From: a virus
IMG/VR virus record: IMGVR_UViG_3300009788_000003
Span: 1 to 64,000 of that record
DNA length: 64,000 bases
Strand: one strand, 5' to 3'
Positions within the stretch are counted from its first letter, which is position 1. Each line of letters opens with the position of its first letter. The notes under the pieces were generated by a model, which was given only the letters and a program-made list of their open reading frames with translations, was not told the origin of the DNA and did no database searches. Shown here piece after piece: positions 35,091 to 43,875 of this stretch. Position numbers and translations under genes: made by a program.

Positions 35091-37118
35091 TTAACCTAGT
35101 TGATGTGTATGACTGTTAGTAGAACCTGTTGTTGCTTCCTCATTATTCCACGTATGGGTATGACCTTCTGCTTCAGATGTAACCCCACCCTCTTCAAGAA
35201 TATGGATGTGATTATTTACACCACCGGGGCCAACGGAATCACCTGCTTCAGCCTTTTGCTCATCCTTGGCTACACACTTCCCATCACGGTACACCTGACC
35301 GGGGGGGCATTGATGCTGAGCTTTAATTCCTGCAACTGCCCCAACCAATTCAGACATCCCAACATTATCATGTTCAACGGAAGCATAGAGTTTATTACTG
35401 GTAAGCATATTGACCATATCCTGTTCAAACGCATTCAGGCTTTTAATACTTGCTCTCAATTCCTTTAAATCTTTGGCGGGGATACTCTGGGTCAAACTCT
35501 TAACCTGAATATCAGCAATTTTCCCCAGATATGATAAGTCAACTTTTGCAACAGGCTCTTCTTCACTGATAGCAATTTGCTCTTCATCTACAAAATCTTC
35601 AATGTGTGGATTCCGTACCTGATCAGCAGAACTAGAACCACTGAATCTTTCAGCAATTTCATCACCCGTTTCAGCATCCAGTTCTTTCAGGTTCACGCTT
35701 CCCACCAGATTTAGATTTTCTACCAAATCTTTCTTAGTGATAGCCCCGGCATTCATTGCTGTTCGAAGTGTGTTCAGATTTGTTTCAGCATCAGCAACAG
35801 TCAGGGGTTTAGATTTAATCCGGTAAACCCCTTTGGTCATTTCCTTCATAACCGTGTTATTAAACGCTTCATCGAACTCCATTCTTTCCGGTTGGAATAC
35901 CTGAGCTTCAGCCAACGTATAGGAAGCGAACACAGAAGCATAAGAATAATCATCAGCCTTACCGACAAACAACGGGGGCAATCTGAAGGAAGCACGAACA
36001 CGTTGCTCACACCGAACATCATAATTTTCAAACATTGAATCCTGTTGACGGTCAGAACCAAAGGATTCTATATCGACACGCACACCACCACCTTTATCAA
36101 TAGTTCCTGATGTGCTCTGAATATCGGCAACGATACCTTTTAATTTGTTTCGTGCTTTACCCGCAAGCAAACCTTCCAATTGTTTTCTAGCAGCCTGAGC
36201 CATTGCACCACCAGAGATAAAGACCATCAAAGGGGGAATACCACCTGCTGCAAAATACTCAAGATTCAATTCTTCAGCAGAACGCGAACCAATAACGGAA
36301 GGCAATTGATTCAACCAACGGGGAACACCATAAGGGGATACAGCAGATCGATGAACAGTCAAGTAAATGATTTCACTAGCCCTTTCTTCAAACGGTAATC
36401 TTTTTCCTGCTTCCTCAACAAAAACACCTGTGGCTTTGGTAAGATCACGGCTAGAACCAAACTCTTTGAAATAGATTTTCCTACGGGCAACCAATTGCAC
36501 AAACCGTCTTTCCCGTGCCATAGTTTGAATTTTCATTTCCACCCCACCGCGAATTAAAGTTTTCACGGTAGGAACGGCTTGCCCTAATTTCATTAATCGA
36601 ATCGTTTTCGATTCCAGAACCCGCATGAAAACAATTTCATCTTTGGGGTTTCTGATGACTTCGATACAAGCATATCCAGAAATTTCTTCCTGTCTCCGCA
36701 TCTGTCTACGCAGAGTTACAAAAGAAACAGTGGGGGAAACCTCCATCAAAAATTCCCTGACAGGCTTAAGGGCAGCTTCATCTGCATCAGTTAAGTCTTC
36801 ATGATCAGTACGAACAATATCAAAACCCGTTCCATCAATATTGACCTCCATAGCGGAGATACACTGATTCAGGGAATTGTTTTGTTCGACAAGGGAATAG
36901 TAAATATCTGGGGAAATCTCTGGTTGAAGAACATTAGCCGTATAATTATTCGTAAATGTATCTTCGATTTCCAGAGCATTAGAAGTTATCTGTGCTTCCG
37001 CTTTTACAATAGCGGTAACATTTGTTTCCAGTTTACGCACATTGGAAGGGGGGGTAGCAGGTTTCGCTTTCTTACGGGTACGAGTAGCACCAGTTTTCAA
37101 CTTGGTTGTTTCAGCCAT
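35091..37118 (-). CDS. Portal protein
   Basis: 675 residues, PBSX/XkdE-type portal: NSLNQCISAMEVNIDGTGFDI, EEISGYACIEVIRNPKDEIVFMRVLESKTIRLM, VHRSAVSPYGVPRWLNQLPSVIGSRSAEELNLEYFAAGGIPPLMVF and FRLPPLFVGKADDYSYASVFA are all portal hallmarks. Basic N-terminus, and an unusual His-rich C-terminal tail (NNHIHILEEGG, EGHTHTWNNEE, NSHTHQLG). It forms the dodecameric DNA gate of the head. A hairpin with a T run lies between its leader site and ATG. Confidence 0.85.
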   Translation of the reverse strand: MAETTKLKTGATRTRKKAKPATPPSNVRKLETNVTAIVKAEAQITSNALEIEDTFTNNYTANVLQPEISPDIYYSLVEQNNSLNQCISAMEVNIDGTGFDIVRTDHEDLTDADEAALKPVREFLMEVSPTVSFVTLRRQMRRQEEISGYACIEVIRNPKDEIVFMRVLESKTIRLMKLGQAVPTVKTLIRGGVEMKIQTMARERRFVQLVARRKIYFKEFGSSRDLTKATGVFVEEAGKRLPFEERASEIIYLTVHRSAVSPYGVPRWLNQLPSVIGSRSAEELNLEYFAAGGIPPLMVFISGGAMAQAARKQLEGLLAGKARNKLKGIVADIQSTSGTIDKGGGVRVDIESFGSDRQQDSMFENYDVRCEQRVRASFRLPPLFVGKADDYSYASVFASYTLAEAQVFQPERMEFDEAFNNTVMKEMTKGVYRIKSKPLTVADAETNLNTLRTAMNAGAITKKDLVENLNLVGSVNLKELDAETGDEIAERFSGSSSADQVRNPHIEDFVDEEQIAISEEEPVAKVDLSYLGKIADIQVKSLTQSIPAKDLKELRASIKSLNAFEQDMVNMLTSNKLYASVEHDNVGMSELVGAVAGIKAQHQCPPGQVYRDGKCVAKDEQKAEAGDSVGPGGVNNHIHILEEGGVTSEAEGHTHTWNNEEATTGSTNSHTHQLG

Positions 37119-37129
37119 GCGCTAAACCC

Positions 37130-37178
37130 AAAAAAATAATCGGAAGGGGGAAAGTGTATATCCTCCTAACCGATTATT
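37130..37178 (-). promoter_or_regulatory. Leader hairpin upstream of portal
   Basis: On the minus strand AATAATCGG and CCGATTATT (37170-37178 and 37135-37143) pair around a loop holding GTTAGGAGG, and the stem is followed by seven T before the portal ATG. It has the form of a terminator or attenuator placed in front of the structural genes. CTATAG lies eight bases before GTTAGGAGG (37179-37184). Confidence 0.45.
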
Positions 37179-37202
37179 CTATAGTTTCAGACTGAGAGCA
37201 AC

Positions 37203-37850
37203 CTATTTAACAGCGTCTTTCCACTCCGAAGTAAGCCCCCAATTATCAGCACAGACCGGGCCAAACCCCGCAGTTACCGAATTCTCATGGGTCAGAGTCT
37301 TATTACAGAAGCAACATGAACCATGTTTGTGTCCATAGTTGGCGGCAAATCCCGCAGGGTTAAGTGAAAGTTCTTTCAGCAAATTCCCAACTTCATCAGT
37401 TGCGCTATAAGATTTTTCCCAATTCCCAACATCGTCAACCCTGCCATACCAGATGTTATGACCGTAAGGTTGTCCATCCGTGACATTTATGGTTCCCGGC
37501 TTTGCTGCCTGTTTTCCTGCCAGTGATAACATCACAGTTCCACCTGATTCAGTAGTCAGGCTAATCTTCGGGTACTTCAGATTTCCCTTGGCTTTAGTGA
37601 ACAATTCAATCACTCCCGAAAAATCCCCAACACGTTCTTTGGGCAAATCGGGTTTGGGGGCAGTGGCTTGCTTCACCAGACTAGCAACAAAATTCCATTG
37701 CGGTTCAGTCAGGGAATTATCATGTTGACCTTTCTTGATGTATTGGCTCACCAAAGAATAAGCAGCATCAGCAGCTTTTTCACTGAAGGGGTGAGTGTGA
37801 AGCAGCGTTTCCAATTCCACTGCTAAAGATTGCTTGGTGGTCATTTCCAT
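37203..37850 (-). CDS. Zinc-binding hypothetical protein, DUF6011-like
   Basis: 215 residues. The C-terminus GSCCFCNKTLTHENSVTAGFGPVCADNWGL is the Cys motif of DUF6011-type phage proteins. The rest (about 70-150) is a beta-rich domain (GGTVMLSLAGKQA). It abuts the gene downstream by one base and lies upstream of nothing essential in the head block, so it belongs to the non-structural class. Confidence 0.65.
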   Translation of the reverse strand: MEMTTKQSLAVELETLLHTHPFSEKAADAAYSLVSQYIKKGQHDNSLTEPQWNFVASLVKQATAPKPDLPKERVGDFSGVIELFTKAKGNLKYPKISLTTESGGTVMLSLAGKQAAKPGTINVTDGQPYGHNIWYGRVDDVGNWEKSYSATDEVGNLLKELSLNPAGFAANYGHKHGSCCFCNKTLTHENSVTAGFGPVCADNWGLTSEWKDAVK

Positions 37851-38089
37851 TATGCTTCTTCCTTCGCATCAAGTTTCCACATTGCATCAGCTATATGATC
37901 GTAGGCAATACAATCAATTGCATCATCAACATGGGCATTAAGAAATTCATACTTTTCATAACCAGTAATTCCCAATCTTTCAATAGCGACTCTAACGCTT
38001 TTTGAAGTGAATGATTCTGGTGAATGCCCCATATCAAAATAGATATGGTTAGCTATCGCATCAATGTTTTTCTGTTTACGTGGTGTCAT
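37850..38089 (-). CDS. Hypothetical small protein
   Basis: 79 residues from the ATG at 38089, which has GGAGAG before it. Helical (MTPRKQKNIDAIANHIYFDMG ... FLNAHVDDAIDCIAYDHIADA). Family unrecognised. Confidence 0.6.
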   Translation of the reverse strand: MTPRKQKNIDAIANHIYFDMGHSPESFTSKSVRVAIERLGITGYEKYEFLNAHVDDAIDCIAYDHIADAMWKLDAKEEA

Positions 38090-38114
38090 TGTTTCTCTCC
38101 TAAACTTTAATGAA

Positions 38115-38132
38115 TTTGATACTAAGATCAAA
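38115..38132 (+). promoter_or_regulatory. ACTAAG box beside terminator
   Basis: TTTGATACTAAGATCAAA, a perfect copy of the consensus. It lies directly after the terminator stem of the 38158 gene. Confidence 0.7.
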
Positions 38133-38150
38133 AAAGCCCCCGTAGGGGCT
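38129..38150 (-). terminator. Rho-independent terminator
   Basis: On the minus strand AGCCCC, CTAC loop, GGGGCT, then TTTTTT. It ends the one-gene unit at 38158-38376. Confidence 0.8.
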
Positions 38151-38157
38151 AAGTTGA

Positions 38158-38376
38158 TTATGCGTTAAAAGTGGTAGCCATTGAGTAACGACCGTAAGGA
38201 AAACAAAATTCATTTCCTTCTGAATCAATCTGAATGCCAACAGTCTTCGGGCCATAAAGATCAGTGTCAAGGGTAACGCGCTTTGCAGTACGCTTGATAA
38301 CAGTTGCAGTAAAAATACAGTCATAGTTACAAATGCTGCGGTCTGAAAGTTCTTGTCCTGCGTAAAATTTGTTCAT
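38158..38376 (-). CDS. Small hypothetical protein in its own transcription unit
   Basis: 72 residues (MNKFYAGQELSDRSICNYDCIFTATVIKRTAKRVTLD...), a beta-barrel-like small domain of the kind common in phage genomes. It has its own promoter (38410-38437) with ACTAAG and TGTGA boxes upstream and a terminator downstream. Its leader contains AACAAACAAAGAGAC as in the 420 region. Confidence 0.65.
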   Translation of the reverse strand: MNKFYAGQELSDRSICNYDCIFTATVIKRTAKRVTLDTDLYGPKTVGIQIDSEGNEFCFPYGRYSMATTFNA

Positions 38377-38409
38377 CGTGTTAGTCTCTTTGTTTGTTTG
38401 TATACCTTA

Positions 38410-38437
38410 AGTATAGCATTCCCTTAATATTTGTCAA
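38410..38437 (-). promoter_or_regulatory. TTGACAAATA-family promoter
   Basis: TTGACA (38432-38437), 16 bases, TATACT (38410-38415), minus strand. Drives the single gene at 38158-38376. Confidence 0.75.
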
Positions 38438-38443
38438 GGAATA

Positions 38444-38461
38444 TTTGATCTTAGTATCACT
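38444..38461 (-). promoter_or_regulatory. ACTAAG box upstream of promoter
   Basis: Minus-strand AGTGATACTAAGATCAAA, six bases upstream of the -35 box and centred about -49 to -50 from the expected transcript start. Confidence 0.65.
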
Positions 38462-38467
38462 TATTTA

Positions 38468-38483
38468 TGTGATGTAGTTCACA
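38468..38483 (-). promoter_or_regulatory. TGTGA-N6-TCACA palindrome (CRP-like)
   Basis: TGTGATGTAGTTCACA is a full match to the CRP consensus half-sites. It lies next to the ACTAAG box and overlaps the end of the DNA polymerase gene. Host CRP binding is inference. Confidence 0.4.
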
Positions 38484-40800
38484 CCCTGACTTCATGCAGT
38501 TCCCCCAGATTAAAGCCAGTTTCACAATCAACTAAAAAAGGTAATTGGGGAGACCACCCAAAATATTCTTTTAGCGGTAAATTCTCCATGATGTTTTTCA
38601 TTTCAGGAATCCATAAATCACGTTCATCTAAATCAACGTAGGCAGTCAAATTATCATGTGTCATTCCAAAGAACCTACACCCTAAAGGATTGCCATGTTT
38701 CTTTTTAAACTCTGCCAGAGCTAAGCAGGAAAGGTCTGAGAGGGTAGATTGAATCGGGCTATTGATTGCCTGTCTTTCAGCCTGAAGCATTTTCATAAAG
38801 TTGTTTGAATTGATTAACGGTAAATGCCTAACCCTGCCTAACGGGGATTGAACAAAACCCCACTCATGAGCATAGGCTTTATATTGATCATGGTAAGTTA
38901 CCAGTTCAGGATATATTTCAAAAAACTTATCTCGCTGAGCCTTTGCTTCTGTCACAGAAATTATTACCCCAAAAGTATTACGTGCGTACTCAGCAAATCC
39001 TTCTGGAAAGATTCCGTAAATCAAACCGAAGTTTCCTGCCTTGCCCCCTTGCCTGATTGCTATTATTTTTTCATCACCTTCCGCTTTCATTCTCAGGGCT
39101 TCCGCTAAAGTGTACCCATTCAATTCTGCACCTGTTTTCAAATGCATATCAATTCCATCACGGTAGGCTTGAATCATTGTCGGTTCATCTGCTACGCAAG
39201 CAATTACCCGAAGTTCTCCCTGTGAGTAATCCCAATTGACAATGCAATATCCTTCAGGGGCAGGGTAAGCAAGTCTTAATTTTTTTGCCCATATCGTATG
39301 CTTGGATAAGGTTTGCCAAGCAGGGTCTTTAAATGAAAGTCTTCCGGTTACTGTCCCAGAGTCATCAGCACTTCCCCCATAATCCCCCCGGTACAAAATT
39401 GCTGTTGGATGAAGCAACCCATCTTCCCGAAGATGTTTCAAAAATCCAGTAACATAAGTTGATTCAGTTTTTTTAGCTGAATTCCATTCCTTATATAACT
39501 TCACAAACTCAACTGCTTCAGGAACATTTTCAAACATTTTGAGATGGTCAAATGATGTACTTGGTTGCTTGGTTTTTTCTGTCACCATTTTGGGGGTAAG
39601 TTTCAACCCGTTAGGATGGGCAAACATAAAATCTTTTATGATTGCAGATTTAGTCAGGGAGAATTCATCCCCATATTTATTCAGGATTCTTCGTGGTATC
39701 AAATCTTTTACTGCTTCAGTCAGCCGTGACATTTCTGCAAACAGTTCAACCTGCAATTCTGCGAACTTATCTACATCAACATGAATTCCATTGAACTCCA
39801 TATCTTCAAAAGCACGAGCCGCAGGATGAAGAAGATTTATATAAAATTGAGTCTGGGATTTTGACTCCGTTAATTTCTTCACCATCTTATTTGCAACCTG
39901 CAAAGTAGCGTCTGTATCTCCCCCCGCATATTTCAACAGTGGTTCATCAGGCACTAAATCCATTCTTGATTTATCGTAGTCCAAATTAAACGGGTCATCA
40001 TACCCCCCCAACGCAGGAACATAAATTTTGGTGTGAGTGTTTAACGAATTGCTTCTATTTTCATCTAGCAGGGAACCCACCAAAGTTGTATCCATTCTAA
40101 AGTTAGTGCAACGGATTCCCCACTTTAACCGAATCCAAAGAAGGTCATATTTCAGGTTAGCCCCAATCAAAGAAATCCTGTCATCATTCAGCAACCAATT
40201 TATTTCATCCCACAATTGAGAATCTTTATCAGGTTGGTCATCAACCCCCTGAAATCTGATCAGGTCAGAAACACCTTCCAAAGATGTAAAAGAAATACTG
40301 ACAATAAATTTCTCAGAATCAAAGGGGTCAAGTCCCACAGTTTCTAAATCCATTGCAACCCGAACACGTTTCCCTGTTTTGTTATATTGTTTATTTATGT
40401 AAGGTGGTAGATGTTCAAAATCTTCCATCCAAACATAGCTTCCATACACAGGTTCCAAACTCCCGGTATCCATAAATCTTTTAGTCAGGGAAATATCAGT
40501 TTGAAGTTTCACGTAGTTGGTGTAATCGAATTCTTTAATATCAATATCGAATGTGACAAAGCAGAACCCTTCCCCGATGTCATGAAGTTTTTCACGCATG
40601 GAAGTTATGGTTCTGCCTTTGGGTAAATGTCCTGCCTGTTGAATTGCTTTTAGATTTTCCCCACCCATACTGAGTAGCACATCATTGGGGGCTAAATTAG
40701 GAACTGCGGAACCGGAAGGAAAAGAATAATCCCCCGCTTTTAATACATCCAATTCTTTTATTAATTCTGGATGCTCAGACTTAGACCAAATTTTTAACAA
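38479..40800 (-). CDS. Family A DNA polymerase with 3'-5' exonuclease
   Basis: 773 residues. Exonuclease motifs: RVAMDLETVGLDPF, LIGANLKYDLLW and YAGGDTDATLQV (about residues 148-300). Polymerase motif A IVNWDYSQGELRVIA, motif B RQGGKAGNFGLIYGI and motif C GMTHDNLTAYV. No 5'-3' exonuclease domain. Motif C has HDN where HDE is usual, an oddity in the second metal-binding region. It replicates phage DNA. Its start overlaps the stop of the next gene upstream by seven bases. Confidence 0.9.
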   Translation of the reverse strand: MLKIWSKSEHPELIKELDVLKAGDYSFPSGSAVPNLAPNDVLLSMGGENLKAIQQAGHLPKGRTITSMREKLHDIGEGFCFVTFDIDIKEFDYTNYVKLQTDISLTKRFMDTGSLEPVYGSYVWMEDFEHLPPYINKQYNKTGKRVRVAMDLETVGLDPFDSEKFIVSISFTSLEGVSDLIRFQGVDDQPDKDSQLWDEINWLLNDDRISLIGANLKYDLLWIRLKWGIRCTNFRMDTTLVGSLLDENRSNSLNTHTKIYVPALGGYDDPFNLDYDKSRMDLVPDEPLLKYAGGDTDATLQVANKMVKKLTESKSQTQFYINLLHPAARAFEDMEFNGIHVDVDKFAELQVELFAEMSRLTEAVKDLIPRRILNKYGDEFSLTKSAIIKDFMFAHPNGLKLTPKMVTEKTKQPSTSFDHLKMFENVPEAVEFVKLYKEWNSAKKTESTYVTGFLKHLREDGLLHPTAILYRGDYGGSADDSGTVTGRLSFKDPAWQTLSKHTIWAKKLRLAYPAPEGYCIVNWDYSQGELRVIACVADEPTMIQAYRDGIDMHLKTGAELNGYTLAEALRMKAEGDEKIIAIRQGGKAGNFGLIYGIFPEGFAEYARNTFGVIISVTEAKAQRDKFFEIYPELVTYHDQYKAYAHEWGFVQSPLGRVRHLPLINSNNFMKMLQAERQAINSPIQSTLSDLSCLALAEFKKKHGNPLGCRFFGMTHDNLTAYVDLDERDLWIPEMKNIMENLPLKEYFGWSPQLPFLVDCETGFNLGELHEVRV

Positions 40801-41165
40801 GCGATTGTCTCTATTACAAAATCAGATTTCCATTTGCCTTCGACAAGATGGGTAAGCAACGCATCAAAATCTTTGCTGTCAAAATATTCCCTAGCAATTG
40901 GGTCACTGAAATCAATCAAACAAATCTTTTTCAGACAACCATTCCCGGCATGGGCAATAATTCCTAGATCACCGATATGCATTATCACGTACATGTTCAA
41001 ATCGGATTCATAAATATGAAGCCCCATTATTCTGACTTCAGCCTTAACATAATCATTGTTGATTATGATGGGGGTCAGAATTTTGAAGACACCACCTTTG
41101 CCTACCTTCGCATTAATTTTGAAGGCATCCAAGACTTCATATAAATTAGCTTGGCTTACGTTCAT
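40794..41165 (-). CDS. Hypothetical protein upstream of DNA polymerase
   Basis: 123 residues, alpha/beta (MNVSQANLYEVLDAFKINAKVGKGGVFKIL ...). No motif I can name. It overlaps the polymerase start and the small gene upstream by 20 bases, and so is coupled to replication genes. Confidence 0.6.
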   Translation of the reverse strand: MNVSQANLYEVLDAFKINAKVGKGGVFKILTPIIINNDYVKAEVRIMGLHIYESDLNMYVIMHIGDLGIIAHAGNGCLKKICLIDFSDPIAREYFDSKDFDALLTHLVEGKWKSDFVIETIAC

Positions 41166-41331
41166 TTAGAATCTCCCCAAAATGTTTGCCCAAAGATACC
41201 CCACCAACTTCTAGCGTAACTGATTTTGCTGTGTGGCTAGTTACCTTTAAATAAGTTTTACTTCCAAGCAACCACATCCCAGAAACAGGAACCATATTTT
41301 TCTTGCTTGAATTTTTGGTTGGCTTACCCAT
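41146..41331 (-). CDS. Hypothetical small basic protein
   Basis: 61 residues (MGKPTKNSSKKNMVPVSGMWLLGSKTYLKVTSHTAKSVTLEV...), a small beta-barrel-like domain after a basic tail. It is joined to its neighbours by overlaps (1 base up, 20 bases down). Confidence 0.55.
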   Translation of the reverse strand: MGKPTKNSSKKNMVPVSGMWLLGSKTYLKVTSHTAKSVTLEVGGVSLGKHFGEILNERKPS

Positions 41332-42110
41332 TACACACTTAGCTTCCGAATTTTTTCTTCATCAAATTTGGCAACTTCCCAACCTGTAAGACTTGCTTTC
41401 ATCATTGCAAAATATCTTTTCAGTGGAAGTGTTCCGTGCATTTCAAAATGACCCGAAGCATAATCACCATTGTTATTCAATCCGATCATATCCATATCTT
41501 CAGATAACGAAGCGTTAAACGGTTCAACACGAACAGAACATTTAGTTCCCCTCAATCTCATTGCAAGTTTTCCCTTGCCGTTAGTTTCTACCGCAATAAA
41601 AACATAACGTGAACTTTCATTGGTTGACCGTACTGCATCATAAAACTTTGCAGCATCCTTCAACCACGGCACGGAAACCGTACCTGAAATATCATCTTCA
41701 ATTTGTTTGTGTGCCATTGTGACCCCAAGATTTTCAGTAGATTCCGCATCCACATTCAAACTAAATAAACCATCATCCGACATAGCGGAACTGTCAGGTT
41801 CCCCAATTCCTAACTGCATGAGAATCCCAGACTTAATTAAATTAGCCTTAGCACTCCAATGTAATTCTTCAGGTAAATGGGCTTCACATATTGTTCCACC
41901 ACCCATTGCAAAAGTAGAAAATGTTCTAGAGCAATGCAGTGTATAATCTAATTTCTTGGTTTTCAAAATATGCGTAACAGTTTCACCCAACAGTTTATGA
42001 AGGGTCTGCTTGCTAATCTTTGTAGAACCATACCCGCAAAGTGCTTTGCGAAGCGGCATAGGAACAACAGTCGCTTTGGGTTCTAACTCTGGTTTCTGAA
42101 TTTGTAACAT
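41331..42110 (-). CDS. Hypothetical protein of unknown fold
   Basis: 259 residues. No recognised family. Features: a basic-Pro start, CSRTFSTFAMGGGTICEAHLPEELHWSAKANLIKS, and a beta region (YVFIAVETNGKGKLAMRLRGTKCSVRVEPFNASLSED). A strong site AGGAGGTTAT precedes the ATG and the promoter at 42134-42162 lies upstream. First gene of the unit that leads to DNA polymerase, so a replication role is possible. Confidence 0.6.
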   Translation of the reverse strand: MLQIQKPELEPKATVVPMPLRKALCGYGSTKISKQTLHKLLGETVTHILKTKKLDYTLHCSRTFSTFAMGGGTICEAHLPEELHWSAKANLIKSGILMQLGIGEPDSSAMSDDGLFSLNVDAESTENLGVTMAHKQIEDDISGTVSVPWLKDAAKFYDAVRSTNESSRYVFIAVETNGKGKLAMRLRGTKCSVRVEPFNASLSEDMDMIGLNNNGDYASGHFEMHGTLPLKRYFAMMKASLTGWEVAKFDEEKIRKLSV

Positions 42111-42133
42111 ATAACCTCCTAGTTCAAGACCCC

Positions 42134-42162
42134 ATCTTACAGGAGTCTAAAGTATTTGTCAA
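42134..42162 (-). promoter_or_regulatory. TTGACAAATA-family promoter
   Basis: TTGACA (42157-42162), 17 bases, TAAGAT (42134-42139), minus strand. It precedes the unit 41331 to 38479, including the DNA polymerase. Confidence 0.65.
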
Positions 42163-42848
42163 TCATTATTTACGATTAATGAAGTGCCGTTAGCAGCTAA
42201 ATAAGTCTGTGTTTTGTTCTTCGTTACCTGCCCTTCAATCCAATTTTCAATTAGATCAGTTCCAAAAGGAAGGCTAGTAGAACTTTGATTGCCCCAAGCA
42301 GTAGAAAGTTTTGAAGACTTCTTTTCTTTGCTGCCTTCAACTTTCTTGATTCCAAAATGCTTGTTCAACCAATTAATCTGTTCACTTGATTCAACAGCCT
42401 TCTTACAATAATTTTCTCTGACTGTGGTGGTTGCATCTTTATCCCCAATCATGTGCTTAGTCAGGGCAGCAAGGAACAAACCTGTTCTACCATGCCCACC
42501 GATACAACCCACAAAAACAGACTTGCCTTTTTTCATTTCTTTGGCAGTCCATGAAATCAGTTTTTTGAATTCACCTAAATCTTTAGGTACACCCATATCA
42601 GGAATCTTGAAATAAATATCTACTCCATCATTCCACGGATAAGACCGTTCACCTTTTTTGCCCCCACCATCCAGAGCAATAAAAATATCAACATCAGGGT
42701 AATTACTGGTACAACTTCCACCAACGATTTCCCACTTGCCTATTTTATAAACAGGATGTGTATGCCAACAAGGGGCATAAGATTTAATTTTAGATTTGGA
42801 CTTAGACTTTTTACTTTTGCCACTCCAAATATCAGCTACCTTAGTCAT
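42159..42848 (-). CDS. Dual-specificity-type phosphatase 1
   Basis: 229 residues. After a Ser/Lys-rich basic N-terminus, the cysteine phosphatase signature VFVGCIGGHGRTGLF (C-x5-R-T) follows a general-acid-type loop (DMGVP). The C-terminal 60 residues are polar and unrelated. It overlaps the next gene upstream by eight bases. A second enzyme of the same type is encoded 1.4 kb away (44274-44810). Confidence 0.75.
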   Translation of the reverse strand: MTKVADIWSGKSKKSKSKSKIKSYAPCWHTHPVYKIGKWEIVGGSCTSNYPDVDIFIALDGGGKKGERSYPWNDGVDIYFKIPDMGVPKDLGEFKKLISWTAKEMKKGKSVFVGCIGGHGRTGLFLAALTKHMIGDKDATTTVRENYCKKAVESSEQINWLNKHFGIKKVEGSKEKKSSKLSTAWGNQSSTSLPFGTDLIENWIEGQVTKNKTQTYLAANGTSLIVNND

Positions 42849-43875
42849 GTTTAACCCCCTTCCTTGTTAGGGTTGGAATTTTCATAATCATTAAATCAAG
42901 ATTACCAGATGGGAAAAATTCTTCATCTGAATCTGAATCTTTAGTTGCATCAACAGCATCTTTCGCTTTCTTAAATACATGCTTAGATAATGCCCCCGCT
43001 TCATGAATCGCAGCCGGGGAAACATAAGAATAAAACTCTTCACCCAGAATCGAAGCAGCAGAATTTACTTCCCCTACAAAGTTAGCAGCAACATTCGAAG
43101 CAACTCTAAAGGAAGGACACTCGCTTTTATATTTTTCGAAGTGCTTGATCAATGAAGGAATAGCTCCCCCACGTTGCATATCAAGTAATTGGGTAAGCCC
43201 CGCACCATCAAGTTCATGTTTATAAATTGTGTTCTTATTAAAGATTGAACCTGTGTTGTGAACCAAAGCCCACGCAACATCAACCATAGTGAAGGGTGAA
43301 ATTTCACCTTCCAGAACATGAGTAATTTTCTGGCTAATGTTTTTCCATTTCTTTCCACCATAAGAACCCATCCCTGCGAAACAATGAACAAACATCCAAT
43401 CACAATAGCGGGAAAAATCCAGAAGGTCTCTATCACAAGAAAGGAATTCATCCCGTGAACCAGAACGATTTTTCTTGCCGTTTGTAACTGAACCAAAATT
43501 CTTAACATCAGCACCATACTGCTTTAAAATTGTAGCAGATTGAGAATGCACTTTTCCATGCCGGGATTCCCCGACAGAAATTAAAAGGATATAAGTGAAG
43601 ATACGAAAGAAAACATCTTCCATATGTGAATGATGTGCTTTAACTAATTCGGCAACTGCTTCAGGAAGTTCAGTTTCAACCCCGTACTTAGATTCAACAG
43701 CACCCAGAACATGAGCACCAAGATAGAACCTGATAACATCTTCTTCAGGTTGAATCATTGCCGTAGTATTAACAGAAATAAATTTATCCATGCCCACTTT
43801 TTGCTTGCTGTATTCACAAGCTTTAAAGAGCATTGAATTTTTTAAGTCTTTAAGTATCATTAAAAATCTCTCCAT
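42841..43875 (-). CDS. Large hypothetical protein between two phosphatase genes
   Basis: 344 residues; I do not recognise the family. Polar, mainly helical, with conserved-looking stretches SVGESRHGKVHSQSATILKQYG, CDRDLLDFSRYCDWMFVHCFAGMGSYGGKKW and VDVAWALVHNTGSIFNKN. The C-terminus is acidic then basic. It lies between genes for phosphatase 1 and the 43860 protein, in one promoter unit, so a substrate or partner of the phosphatase is possible. Confidence 0.65.
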   Translation of the reverse strand: MERFLMILKDLKNSMLFKACEYSKQKVGMDKFISVNTTAMIQPEEDVIRFYLGAHVLGAVESKYGVETELPEAVAELVKAHHSHMEDVFFRIFTYILLISVGESRHGKVHSQSATILKQYGADVKNFGSVTNGKKNRSGSRDEFLSCDRDLLDFSRYCDWMFVHCFAGMGSYGGKKWKNISQKITHVLEGEISPFTMVDVAWALVHNTGSIFNKNTIYKHELDGAGLTQLLDMQRGGAIPSLIKHFEKYKSECPSFRVASNVAANFVGEVNSAASILGEEFYSYVSPAAIHEAGALSKHVFKKAKDAVDATKDSDSDEEFFPSGNLDLMIMKIPTLTRKGVKHD

